Program-made: the position numbers and the translations under genes | Assembly (NCBI GenBank): GCA_023433585.1 | Contig: JAEZCL010000226.1 | Span: 1-12,125, forward strand | Length of the DNA: 12,125 nt | Direction of reading: 5' to 3' | From: Pseudomonadota bacterium | GTDB lineage: Bacteria; Pseudomonadota; Alphaproteobacteria; Caulobacterales; Caulobacteraceae | The notes under the pieces: generated by a model | What the model was told of the DNA's origin: nothing | What the model saw: the letters and a program-made list of their open reading frames with translations, nothing else | Database searches by the model: none | Part shown: positions 1 to 6,302 of the stretch, piece after piece | Layout of the letters: each line of letters starts with the position of its first letter | Numbering within the stretch: position 1 is the first letter of the stretch

Positions 1-185
1 GGGGGCTGGCCCCGGCGGGGGCCCCGCCCCCGGGCGATGCGCCGCAGCGAAGCGGTCAGCATCGCCTCCACAGGCGCGCGTCCATGATAGAGCAGCGCCT
101 GCAAGGGCCGGATGCGGGATCGCGCCGGATGGCCGCGCGCGGCCTCGTCGCGCCAGGTTCTGTCTCGCAGGGGCGCTATCCGCAT
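1..185 (-). CDS. Possible partial hypothetical ORF overlapping the 3' end of nrdJ
   Basis: An ATG at 185-183 opens a minus-strand frame that overlaps the last codons and stop of nrdJ by 10 nt and stays open for 61 codons to the window edge, so its C-terminus is missing. The visible peptide begins MRIAPLRDRTWRDEAARGHP and contains a less biased stretch, RPLQALLYHGRAPVEAML. It is very rich in Arg, Ala and Gly. Most third codon positions are G or C, but in DNA this GC-rich that also happens in non-coding frames. No good Shine-Dalgarno sequence precedes the ATG; overlap with nrdJ would allow translational coupling. I recognise no family. It may be a real downstream gene of the nrdJ operon or a chance open frame. 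Confidence 0.3.
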   Translation of the reverse strand, partial: MRIAPLRDRTWRDEAARGHPARSRIRPLQALLYHGRAPVEAMLTASLRRIARGRGPRRGQP

Positions 186-2416
186 CGGGAGTATCCGCAG
201 TCCAGACAACTGTCGCAGCCCTCCTTGCGCACCAGCCCAGCGGCCCCGCAGCGCGGACAGGCGCCGGGCGCGGCGACGGCGACGGCGATTGGCGGTTCCT
301 TTTCGGGCGGGGGTTCGACAGCCGGCGCATCGCCGCCCAGGACCGCCAGATGGCGTTCGATCACCCCGCCGATCGCCGCCGGCAGCGAGGGGACATAGCG
401 GCCGTCCATCCAGCCGCCGCCGGACGGATCGAACACGGCCTTCAGTTCCTCGGCCACGAATCCCACGTCGCCGCCCCGGCGGAAAACGGCCGAGATCATA
501 CGCGTCAGGCCCAGGGTCCAGGCGTAGTGCTCCATATTCTTGGAGTTGACGAAGATCTCGAACGGACGGCGCGGCCGGTCGTCCTCGATGTCGTTGATGG
601 TGACGTAGACGGCGTGAGCGCTCTGGGGCCAGCGGATCTTGTAGGTGGCGCCGTGCAGGGCCTCCGGGCGTGGCGTCAGCACCGGCTCCGGCGCCGCTTT
701 CGGCGTCTCGGGCGCCACGCTCAGGACCGAACCGGTGACCGCGTTCGGGCGATAGGTGGTCAGGCCCTTGCAGCCCATCGCAAAGCCCTGGCGATAGACG
801 TCGGCGAAATCCGCGAAGGCGATGTCCTCGGAGCAGTTGATGGTCTTGGAGATGGAGCTGTCCATCTCGCCCTGGGCCGCCGCCTGCATCCGCAGATGGT
901 CCGTCGGCGTCAGGGTCTGGGCGCTGACGAAGGCGTCGCCGGGCGCGGCCGCCAGCGGCGCATCCTCGCCCCTCAACCGTTTCCACAGGCTCAGCGCATA
1001 GTCCTCGACCGCCTCCTCGCGCTTCGAGCCGTCCGGCTGCAGAACCTTGCGCACATAGGAAAAGGCGAACACCGGCTCGATCCCGGACGACACATTGCCC
1101 GCCAGAAGCGAGGTGGTGCCGGTGGGCGCAATGGAGGTCAGGCAGCCGTTCCGAAGGCCGTGCTCGGCGATCAGGGCGCGGGTCTCCTCGTCCAGCCCGG
1201 CCAGGTTCGGACGCTCCAGCATGACCGGATCGTAGAGAGGGAACGCCCCTTTCTCGGCCGCCAGCAGGGCCGAGGCCCGGTAGGCTTCGCGGCGGATCAC
1301 GCCCAGCCATGACCGGGTCAGGGCCACGGCCTTGTCGCCGCCGTAGCGCGCGCCGCAGAAGATCAGGGCGTCGGCCAGCCCCGTGACCCCCAGGCCGATG
1401 CGGCGCTTGGCCTTGGCCTCGGCCTCCTGGGCCGGCAGCGGAAAGCGCGACACGTCGATGACGTTGTCCAGCATCCGCACCGCCGTGTGCGTCAGCGCCG
1501 TCAGCGCCGTTTCGTCCAGCCGCGCGCCCGCCTCGAACGGCGCCTCGACCAGCCGCGCCAGATTGACCGAACCCAGCAGGCAGGCGCCGTAAGGCGGCAG
1601 CATCTGTTCGCCGCAGGGATTGGAGGCGGCGATCGTCTCGCAGTGCGCCAGATTGTTCAGCGCGTTGACCCGGTCGATGAAGATCACCCCCGGCTCGGCC
1701 GCGTCATAGGTGGCCTGCATCAGCCGCGCCCACAGGGCGGCGGCCCGGACCGTGCGCACGGTCTCGCCGCCGAAGGTCAGCGGCCAGTCGGCGTCCGCCT
1801 CCAGCGCGGCCATGAAGGCGTCGGTCACCAGCACCGACAGGTTGAAATTGCGGAACCGCCGCGGATCGCGCTTGGCGTCGATGAACGCCTCGATGTCGGG
1901 ATGGTCGATGCGCAGGCAGCCCATCATGGCGCCCCGGCGCTGGCCCGCCGACATGATGGTGCGGCACATGGAGTCCCACACGTCCATGAAGCTGAGCGGC
2001 CCGGACGCCTCGGCCCCCACCCCCCGCACCGCCGCGCCGGACGGGCGGATGGTGGAGAAATCCATGCCCACGCCGCCGCCCTGCTGCATGGTCACGGCGG
2101 CTTCGCGCAGATGCTGGAAGATGCCGTCCAGGTCGTCGGCGATGGTTCCCATGACGAAACAGTTGAACAGGGTCACCGCTCGTCCCGTCCCGGCCCCGGC
2201 GATGATGCGCCCCGCGGGCAGGAAGCGATAGCCGTCCAGCGCCTCGCGGAAACGGGCGCGCCAGCGTCCGCGCAGCTTGGCCGGCTCGGCCTCGGCCAGG
2301 GCGGCGGCGATCCGGTCCCAGGTCGCCTCGACGCTGGCGTCCCCTTCGCCATCGGCCGGACGGAAACGATATTTGCTGCGCCAGATGTCACCGGCCAGGG
2401 AGCTGTCGAACGCCAT
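176..2416 (-). CDS. nrdJ: Class II (adenosylcobalamin-dependent) ribonucleotide reductase
   Basis: Cytosolic enzyme reducing ribonucleotides to deoxyribonucleotides with a radical generated from coenzyme B12, so it works with or without oxygen. With the ATG at 2416 it is 746 aa. The alpha-barrel core shows LFNCF (Cys86, redox partner), NPCGEQ (Asn266, thiyl-radical Cys268, Glu270), Cys279 eleven residues later (second redox Cys) and the APTGTTS loop near 430-436. A TSCPD domain follows at about 588-690. The C-terminal tail carries CPRC (720-723) and CDSCLDCGYSRC (734-745), the zinc-ribbon/redox tail typical of NrdJ. The frame can be extended to a GTG at 2449 (757 aa), but GAGAAGG lies 8 nt before the ATG at 2416 and no Shine-Dalgarno precedes the GTG, so I chose 2416. 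It is divergent from ric. No B12 riboswitch or NrdR-box pair was recognised upstream. Confidence 0.95.
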   Translation of the reverse strand: MAFDSSLAGDIWRSKYRFRPADGEGDASVEATWDRIAAALAEAEPAKLRGRWRARFREALDGYRFLPAGRIIAGAGTGRAVTLFNCFVMGTIADDLDGIFQHLREAAVTMQQGGGVGMDFSTIRPSGAAVRGVGAEASGPLSFMDVWDSMCRTIMSAGQRRGAMMGCLRIDHPDIEAFIDAKRDPRRFRNFNLSVLVTDAFMAALEADADWPLTFGGETVRTVRAAALWARLMQATYDAAEPGVIFIDRVNALNNLAHCETIAASNPCGEQMLPPYGACLLGSVNLARLVEAPFEAGARLDETALTALTHTAVRMLDNVIDVSRFPLPAQEAEAKAKRRIGLGVTGLADALIFCGARYGGDKAVALTRSWLGVIRREAYRASALLAAEKGAFPLYDPVMLERPNLAGLDEETRALIAEHGLRNGCLTSIAPTGTTSLLAGNVSSGIEPVFAFSYVRKVLQPDGSKREEAVEDYALSLWKRLRGEDAPLAAAPGDAFVSAQTLTPTDHLRMQAAAQGEMDSSISKTINCSEDIAFADFADVYRQGFAMGCKGLTTYRPNAVTGSVLSVAPETPKAAPEPVLTPRPEALHGATYKIRWPQSAHAVYVTINDIEDDRPRRPFEIFVNSKNMEHYAWTLGLTRMISAVFRRGGDVGFVAEELKAVFDPSGGGWMDGRYVPSLPAAIGGVIERHLAVLGGDAPAVEPPPEKEPPIAVAVAAPGACPRCGAAGLVRKEGCDSCLDCGYSRCG

Positions 2417-2560
2417 CGTCATTACCTTCTCGAACGGGAAACCCTTCACGAACGGGAGGTCTGACGCTCATCGATTCCCTGCGGCGCCGGATAGGTGCGC
2501 ACGGCGCCGGAGGCATGAAAACTTCGCCAAGAGCCGCCGTCGCCGGCGTCAACGGGCGGT

Positions 2561-2574
2561 TTGACTGTCGTCAA
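2561..2574 (+). promoter_or_regulatory. FNR/FixK/NnrR-type operator for ric
   Basis: TTGACTGTCGTCAA is a perfect TTGAC-N4-GTCAA inverted repeat, matching the TTGAT-N4-ATCAA family consensus with the T/C and A/G variation common in alphaproteobacterial FixK/FNR/NnrR sites. Its centre (2567.5) is exactly 41.5 bp upstream of a start at 2609, the start predicted if TAGGGT at 2597-2602 is the -10. That is the standard activating position for this family. The region where a -35 would lie (AGGGCG) is poor, as expected for an activator-dependent promoter. Which regulator binds cannot be told from the site. Confidence 0.75.
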
Positions 2575-2596
2575 GGGCGGCCGTCCCGGGTCCGGC

Positions 2597-2609
2597 TAGG
2601 GTCACCGGC
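2597..2609 (+). promoter_or_regulatory. Predicted -10 element and start site of ric
   Basis: TAGGGT at 2597-2602 keeps the most conserved T, A and final T of a sigma-70 -10 box. A start at 2609 would give an 18-nt leader. The call rests mainly on its exact spacing from the FNR-type palindrome. Confidence 0.45.
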
Positions 2610-2626
2610 GAAAGGAGTCTCATTCC

Positions 2627-3274
2627 ATGAACCTGCAACAACGGCTCGTGCGCGACATCGCCGTCGGCATCCCCGGCGCCACGGGCGTCTTTCGGCGGCA
2701 CAAGATCGACTTCTGCTGCAACGGCGCGGCGCCCCTGGCCGAGGCGGCGGCGAGACGCGGGCTGGACCCGGAGGCGCTGGAGGCCGAGCTGCGCGACCTG
2801 ACCGGCGAGGCCGACGTCACCGCGCCCGCCGAGACCCGCGAGCTGATCGCGCACATCCTGGAGCGCTATCACGAGGTCCATCGCCGCGAATTCCCCGAGG
2901 CCATCCGCATGGCCCGCCGGGTCGAGGCGGTGCACGGCGGCAAGGCGGGCTGTCCGCACGGGCTGGGCGATCTCCTGGCCCTGATGTTCGACGACCTGGA
3001 GGACCATCAGCAGAAGGAAGAGGTCATCCTGTTCCCCATGATGCTGAACGGCGGCGGCCCCATGCTGGGCGGCCCCATCACGCGGATGGTGATGGAGCAC
3101 GAGGAACTGGGCCGCCAGCTCGAGGACATGGACCGGCTGACCGACGGCTTCACGCCCCCGGCGGCCGCCTGCACCACCTGGCGGGCGCTCTATGCGGCCT
3201 GCGCCAAGCTGGACGAGGATCTGCGCGAGCACGTCCACCTGGAGAACAACATCCTGTTCCCCCGCTTTCTCTGA
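2627..3274 (+). CDS. ric: Iron-sulfur cluster repair di-iron protein (Ric/YtfE/DnrN)
   Basis: Cytosolic hemerythrin-like di-iron protein that helps restore Fe-S clusters damaged by nitric oxide or oxidants. At 215 aa it aligns end to end with E. coli YtfE as I know it. The N-terminal ScdA-like domain carries DFCCNG with the Cys30-Cys31 pair. The hemerythrin domain (about 70-215) keeps the expected iron ligands: His82, His103, His127, Glu131, His158, His202 and Glu206. The signature ACTTW and the terminal HLENNILFPR motif are also present. The start is supported by AAAGGAG at 2611-2617, nine bases before ATG. The gene stands alone between nrdJ (divergent) and moeA (convergent). The FNR/FixK palindrome 53 bp upstream fits known control of dnrN/ytfE genes by FNR-, DNR- or NnrR-type regulators. 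Confidence 0.95.
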   Translation: MNLQQRLVRDIAVGIPGATGVFRRHKIDFCCNGAAPLAEAAARRGLDPEALEAELRDLTGEADVTAPAETRELIAHILERYHEVHRREFPEAIRMARRVEAVHGGKAGCPHGLGDLLALMFDDLEDHQQKEEVILFPMMLNGGGPMLGGPITRMVMEHEELGRQLEDMDRLTDGFTPPAAACTTWRALYAACAKLDEDLREHVHLENNILFPRFL

Positions 3275-3293
3275 GCGCCGCGCGGCGCTCAGA
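3270..3293. terminator. Bidirectional stem-loop between convergent ric and moeA
   Basis: A perfect 24-bp palindrome with arm TCTGAGCGCCGC contains the TGA stop of ric (3272-3274) and the TGA stop of moeA (3291-3289 on the minus strand). As RNA it would form a roughly 10-bp GC-rich stem with a 4-nt loop in either direction. No T-tract follows on either side, so classical intrinsic termination is uncertain; it may also protect 3' ends. Confidence 0.55.
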
Positions 3294-4476
3294 AATCGAG
3301 AACGGCCACCTCCCGACCCGGTTGTAATGGCGGGTGGCCGGGGCGGCGGCGGATGAGGGCGTCCGCCGCCGCCAATACCTTTTGCGCCCCCGAGTCCTGG
3401 TTCTCCAGCGAGGCCACGGCGTCACCGACCCGCCGCGCCCGGTCGAAGGTTTCGCGGTCGCCCGACGCCTTCAGCGGCTCGGCTAGAGACGCGTCGCGCC
3501 ATGCGAGGGTCGCAGACGGGTCGCGCCCCGCCATACCGGCGATCAGCGGCGCCAGGAACAGCCGCGCCGTCACCATCGCCGAGGTCGGATTGCCGGGCAG
3601 GCCCAGCACCAGCCGCCGCCCGACGCGGCCGAACCACACGGGCTTGCCCGGCTTGATGGCGACTTTCGAGAAGATGAGTTCCAGATCCATGCCGGCGAAC
3701 ATGGCCTTGGCGAAGTCCTTTTCCCCGACCGAGGCCCCGCCCGTGGTCACGATCACGTCGGCCCGCTCCAGGGCCTCGCGCGCGGCGGCCTCCAGCTCGG
3801 CCGGCGCATCGGCCAGGCGGCGGCGTGCAACCACCTCGCCGCCATACCGACGCGCCAGGGCGGCCACGCCGAACGACACGCTTTCGGGCACGGCGCCGGG
3901 CGTCTCGGACGCCTGTCCCGGCTCGGCCAGTTCGTCGCCGGTTCCCAGGATCGCCACCCGGGGCCGGCTCACCACCGACAACTGCGCCGAATCGGCGGCG
4001 GCGGCCACGACCATGGCGCGAGGACAAAGGCGCGTCCCCGCCGTCAGAAGCACCTCGTCGACGCGGAAATCCGAACCCGCCGGCCGGATGTTGCGCCCCG
4101 CCCCCGGCGGCGTCGTGAACACGGCCTCGCCGCCCTCCTGGCGGACGATCTCCTGGACCACCACCCGCTCCGCGCCGTCCGGGACCGGCGCCCCGGTGAA
4201 GATGCGCGCGCAGGCGCCGGGCGCCAGGGCCGGAACGTCCGCACGCCCGGCGAACACCGTCCCGGCCACCGGCAGGCGCGCCGGCAGGGTCGCGATGTCG
4301 GCGTCGCGGACGGCGTATCCGTCCATGGCCGAAACCGCCGTTCGCGGCGCATCGCCGCGCGCGCACAGGTCGGCGGCCAGCACACGGTCTTCGCATCGCT
4401 CCAGCGGAACCGTCTCCGGCGGCAGGGGCCGCGCCTCGGCCAGGACCAGGGCGACGGCTTCGTCGAAGGAGATCAT
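3289..4476 (-). CDS. moeA: Molybdopterin molybdenumtransferase MoeA
   Basis: Inserts molybdate into adenylylated molybdopterin in the last common step of molybdenum cofactor synthesis (cytosol). The protein is 395 aa, close to the 411 aa of E. coli MoeA. Visible motifs are SAMDGYA (49-55), FTGAPVP (93-99), RPAGSDF (131-137), ILGTGDEL (176-183), TTGGASVGEKDF (244-255), KPGKPVWFG (275-283) and GLPGNPTSA (292-300), followed by the small C-terminal domain. At about 195-202 the segment reads PGAVPESVSFG, where many homologues have a D/S-N pair. This could be a local variation. Its ATG overlaps the stop of the preceding small ORF (ATGA), and AGGAAAGG lies 8 nt upstream (4492-4485). It is the last gene of the decarboxylase-moa operon. 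Confidence 0.95.
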   Translation of the reverse strand: MISFDEAVALVLAEARPLPPETVPLERCEDRVLAADLCARGDAPRTAVSAMDGYAVRDADIATLPARLPVAGTVFAGRADVPALAPGACARIFTGAPVPDGAERVVVQEIVRQEGGEAVFTTPPGAGRNIRPAGSDFRVDEVLLTAGTRLCPRAMVVAAAADSAQLSVVSRPRVAILGTGDELAEPGQASETPGAVPESVSFGVAALARRYGGEVVARRRLADAPAELEAAAREALERADVIVTTGGASVGEKDFAKAMFAGMDLELIFSKVAIKPGKPVWFGRVGRRLVLGLPGNPTSAMVTARLFLAPLIAGMAGRDPSATLAWRDASLAEPLKASGDRETFDRARRVGDAVASLENQDSGAQKVLAAADALIRRRPGHPPLQPGREVAVLDF

Positions 4477-4553
4477 GCGGGTCGCCTTTCCTTGCGCCAG
4501 AAGGTTTCGTGCAGCCTCATCGCTGCCCCCTTCGCCTTCGGATCGCCAATCAT
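4473..4553 (-). CDS. 26-codon ORF linking moaC to moeA
   Basis: This short frame starts at an ATG sharing one base with the moaC stop (TGATG at 4555-4551) and ends in a TGA overlapping the moeA start (ATGA at 4476-4473). The peptide begins MIGDPKAKGAAM and ends in a basic KERRPA. An internal ATG (codon 12) has AAGGGGG a few bases upstream. No family is recognised. It may be a real micropeptide, a coupling device that brings ribosomes from moaC to moeA, or just an 80-nt linker that happens to be open. The double stop/start overlap is the only positive evidence. Confidence 0.3.
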   Translation of the reverse strand: MIGDPKAKGAAMRLHETFWRKERRPA

Positions 4554-5047
4554 CAATCGCGCGACCCGCCGGGGACCGCGGCCCAGTCGTCGGACTTGCC
4601 GCCGGTCTTGGAGATCAGGCGCACATCGCGGATGACCATGCCTTTGTCGGCCGCCTTGAGCATGTCGTAGAGGGTCAGGCAGGCGACCGAGACGGCGGTC
4701 AGGGCCTCCATCTCGACCCCTGTGACGCCGGTCAGCCGCGCCTCGGCCCGCACCACGAAACCCGGCAGGGCCTCGTCCGGCGTCACCACGACCGAGACCT
4801 TCTCCAGCGCCAGGGGATGGCACAGGGGGATCAGGTCGGCCGTGCGCTTGGCCCCCATGATTCCGGCCAGTTCGGCGGTGGCGATGACCGCGCCCTTGGG
4901 GGCGTTCGCCCCCAGCACCAGGGCCAGGGTGTCGGAGGAACAGGCCAGCCGCCCCTCGGCCACGGCGACGCGGCGGGTCGGCGCCTTGTCGCCCACGTCG
5001 ACCATGCGCACGCGGCCGTCTTCGTCCGTGTGGGTCAGGCGGCTCAT
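4553..5047 (-). CDS. moaC: Cyclic pyranopterin monophosphate synthase MoaC
   Basis: Converts the MoaA product (a 3',8-cyclo-GTP) to cyclic pyranopterin monophosphate, the first stable molybdenum cofactor precursor; cytosolic. At 164 aa the length is normal. Residues known to be important in E. coli MoaC occur at the same numbers: Lys51, His77 (PLCHPL), Glu112 and Glu114 (GVEMEALTA), Asp128 and Lys131 (YDMLKAADKG). The tail KTGGKSDDW is the usual C-terminal motif. The frame extends upstream inside moaB, but the ATG at 5047 overlaps the moaB stop as ATGA and has GGGGGA 7 nt upstream; an alternative ATG lies two codons earlier at 5053. The partner enzyme MoaA is not encoded in this window. Confidence 0.95.
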   Translation of the reverse strand: MSRLTHTDEDGRVRMVDVGDKAPTRRVAVAEGRLACSSDTLALVLGANAPKGAVIATAELAGIMGAKRTADLIPLCHPLALEKVSVVVTPDEALPGFVVRAEARLTGVTGVEMEALTAVSVACLTLYDMLKAADKGMVIRDVRLISKTGGKSDDWAAVPGGSRD

Positions 5048-5580
5048 GGGCATATCCCCCGGAAGCGCGGGATCTGGCCCACCAGCGAGCAGGGCCGGAA
5101 ACGGCTGTCCAGTTCCTCGGCCAGCACCCTGTCCCAGGCGTCGCGGCACGCGCCGGTGGAGCCCGGCACGCAGAACACGAAGGTCTCGTCCGCCTGGCCG
5201 GCGAAGGCGCGCGATTGCAGGGTCGCCACGCCGACGGTCTCCAAGCTGGCCATGTGGAACACCACCGAGAAGCCGTCCAGCTCCCGCCGGAACAGGGGTT
5301 TCAGCGCCTCGGGCGTCACGTCGCGCGGCGAAAAGCCCGTGCCGCCGGTGGTCAGCACCACATCCACGTCAGGCGAGGCGACCCAGGCCGAGACCTGGGC
5401 GCGGATGGCCTCCACCTCGTCCTTCACGATGGCGCGCCCGGCCAGCACATGGCCCGCCGCCGTCAGCCGGTCGGCCAGCAGCGCGCCGGAGGTGTCGGTG
5501 GTCTCGTCGCGCGTATCCGACACGGTCAGGACAGCGATGTTCAGCGGATGAAAGGGCAGGCTCTCGTCTATTCCGGCCAT
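5044..5580 (-). CDS. moaB: Molybdenum cofactor biosynthesis protein MoaB
   Basis: MoaB/MogA-fold protein, 178 aa, expected to adenylylate molybdopterin before molybdate insertion by MoeA. Motifs are the N-terminal AVLTVSDTRDETTDTSG (16-32), the nucleotide/pterin-binding LTTGGTGFSPRDVTPEA (76-92) and VPGSTGACRDAW (138-149). No mogA appears in the window, so MoaB plausibly does the MogA step here; this is inference, since some MoaB proteins, such as that of E. coli, have unclear activity. The ATG lies one base after the moaE stop, and GGAG is 8 nt upstream within the end of moaE, supporting this start and translational coupling. It overlaps moaC by 4 nt. Confidence 0.92.
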   Translation of the reverse strand: MAGIDESLPFHPLNIAVLTVSDTRDETTDTSGALLADRLTAAGHVLAGRAIVKDEVEAIRAQVSAWVASPDVDVVLTTGGTGFSPRDVTPEALKPLFRRELDGFSVVFHMASLETVGVATLQSRAFAGQADETFVFCVPGSTGACRDAWDRVLAEELDSRFRPCSLVGQIPRFRGICP

Positions 5581-5581
5581 T

Positions 5582-6043
5582 CTAGTCGCTCCAGCGCGCG
5601 CGGTCGGCGCGATCCTGTTCGGTCGGCTCGACCCAGCGGCCGCCGCCCGGGCCGCTCTCGTGTTTCCAGAACATCGCCTCGGTCTTCAGGCGGTCCATCA
5701 GGTGATCGGCCGCCAGGAACGCCTCGCGCCGGTGAGGGGCGGCGACGGCGACGAAGACGATGGTCTCGCCCGGCGCGATCTCGCCGCATCGGTGGACCGC
5801 CGCCACGTCGCTGACGTCGAAGCGGGCGGCCGTCGCCTCGGCCAGGACACGCAGCGAGCGTTCGGTCATGACCGGGTGCCAGTCCAGGCGCAGCCGCTCC
5901 ACGGCCTCTCCCGCCGCCGACGCCGCGCGCGCCAGGCCTGTGAACGACACCACCGCCCCGTCTCCGCTGCGCCCATGCAGGAACGTCGCCAGTTCCCCCG
6001 GCGCGTCGAGGACGCCCTGTTCCAATCGTGCGAACACCGCCAT
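5582..6043 (-). CDS. moaE: Molybdopterin synthase catalytic subunit MoaE
   Basis: Large subunit of molybdopterin synthase, which adds two sulfurs from thiocarboxylated MoaD to the pyranopterin precursor. The protein is 153 aa. The pocket residues are present: His103-Arg104 in AAPHRREAF, Lys120 and Lys127 in RLKTEAMFWKHE (equivalent to the E. coli catalytic lysine pair), and the closing GGGRWVEP. The open frame reaches further upstream to 6097, inside moaD, but the ATG at 6043 one base after the moaD stop gives the normal N-terminus and length. Its stop is one base before the moaB ATG. Confidence 0.94.
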   Translation of the reverse strand: MAVFARLEQGVLDAPGELATFLHGRSGDGAVVSFTGLARAASAAGEAVERLRLDWHPVMTERSLRVLAEATAARFDVSDVAAVHRCGEIAPGETIVFVAVAAPHRREAFLAADHLMDRLKTEAMFWKHESGPGGGRWVEPTEQDRADRARWSD

Positions 6044-6044
6044 G

Positions 6045-6290
6045 TCAGCCGCCCGAGACCACCGAGAAAAAGACGATCTCCTGACCCGGGCGCACAAGCG
6101 CGTCGTCCGTCACCGTCTCATGGTCCACCGCCGCGCGCACCTGGGGCCGCAGCAGGATGTCGGCCTCCTCGTGCGCCTGGGCCAGGCGGCGGCGGATCTC
6201 CCCCACCGTCGCGCCCTCGGCCGGCAAGGACAGGGGACGTTCGCGCCCCAGCCTGTCGGAGACCTCGCCGAAGAAGAGGATGGTCGTCAT
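6045..6290 (-). CDS. moaD: Molybdopterin synthase sulfur-carrier subunit MoaD
   Basis: Small ubiquitin-fold sulfur carrier whose C-terminal glycine is thiocarboxylated and docks into MoaE. From the ATG at 6290 the protein is 81 aa, the same length as E. coli MoaD. It begins MTTILFFGEVSDRLG and ends VVSGG, the essential Gly-Gly tail. An in-frame ATG at 6302, directly after the decarboxylase stop, would add four residues (MERK). I prefer 6290 because GGAG lies 6 nt before it. The adjacency to the decarboxylase stop indicates one transcript and probable translational coupling. Confidence 0.93.
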   Translation of the reverse strand: MTTILFFGEVSDRLGRERPLSLPAEGATVGEIRRRLAQAHEEADILLRPQVRAAVDHETVTDDALVRPGQEIVFFSVVSGG

Positions 6291-6302
6291 CTTTCGCTCC
6301 AT

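Larger units (their letters stand above)
2417..2626. other. Divergent nrdJ / ric intergenic region
   Basis: This 210-bp spacer separates the divergent nrdJ and ric starts. It holds the FNR/FixK-type palindrome at 2561-2574, a -10-like TAGGGT at 2597-2602 and the ric ribosome-binding site. The nrdJ side has only weak promoter-like words, such as TATCCG on the minus strand near 2494, and no convincing -35/-10 pair. The palindrome does not have good -10 geometry toward nrdJ. Confidence 0.6.

Noticed and set aside
2417..2520. Possible B12 riboswitch or NrdR boxes upstream of nrdJ
   Set aside because: I saw no B12-box-like GCCACTG, no paired NrdR-type 16-mers, and too little leader for a full cobalamin riboswitch.
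2549..3238. 229-codon minus-strand frame antisense to ric
   Set aside because: It is entirely covered by ric, whose di-iron ligands are all present; the composition is typical of a shadow frame.
3353..5551. 732-codon plus-strand open frame antisense to moeA, moaC and moaB
   Set aside because: The sequence is low-complexity, Arg/Ser/Pro/Ala-rich, and matches no family. The minus strand carries clear, motif-complete mo genes. Long antisense frames are expected in DNA this GC-rich.
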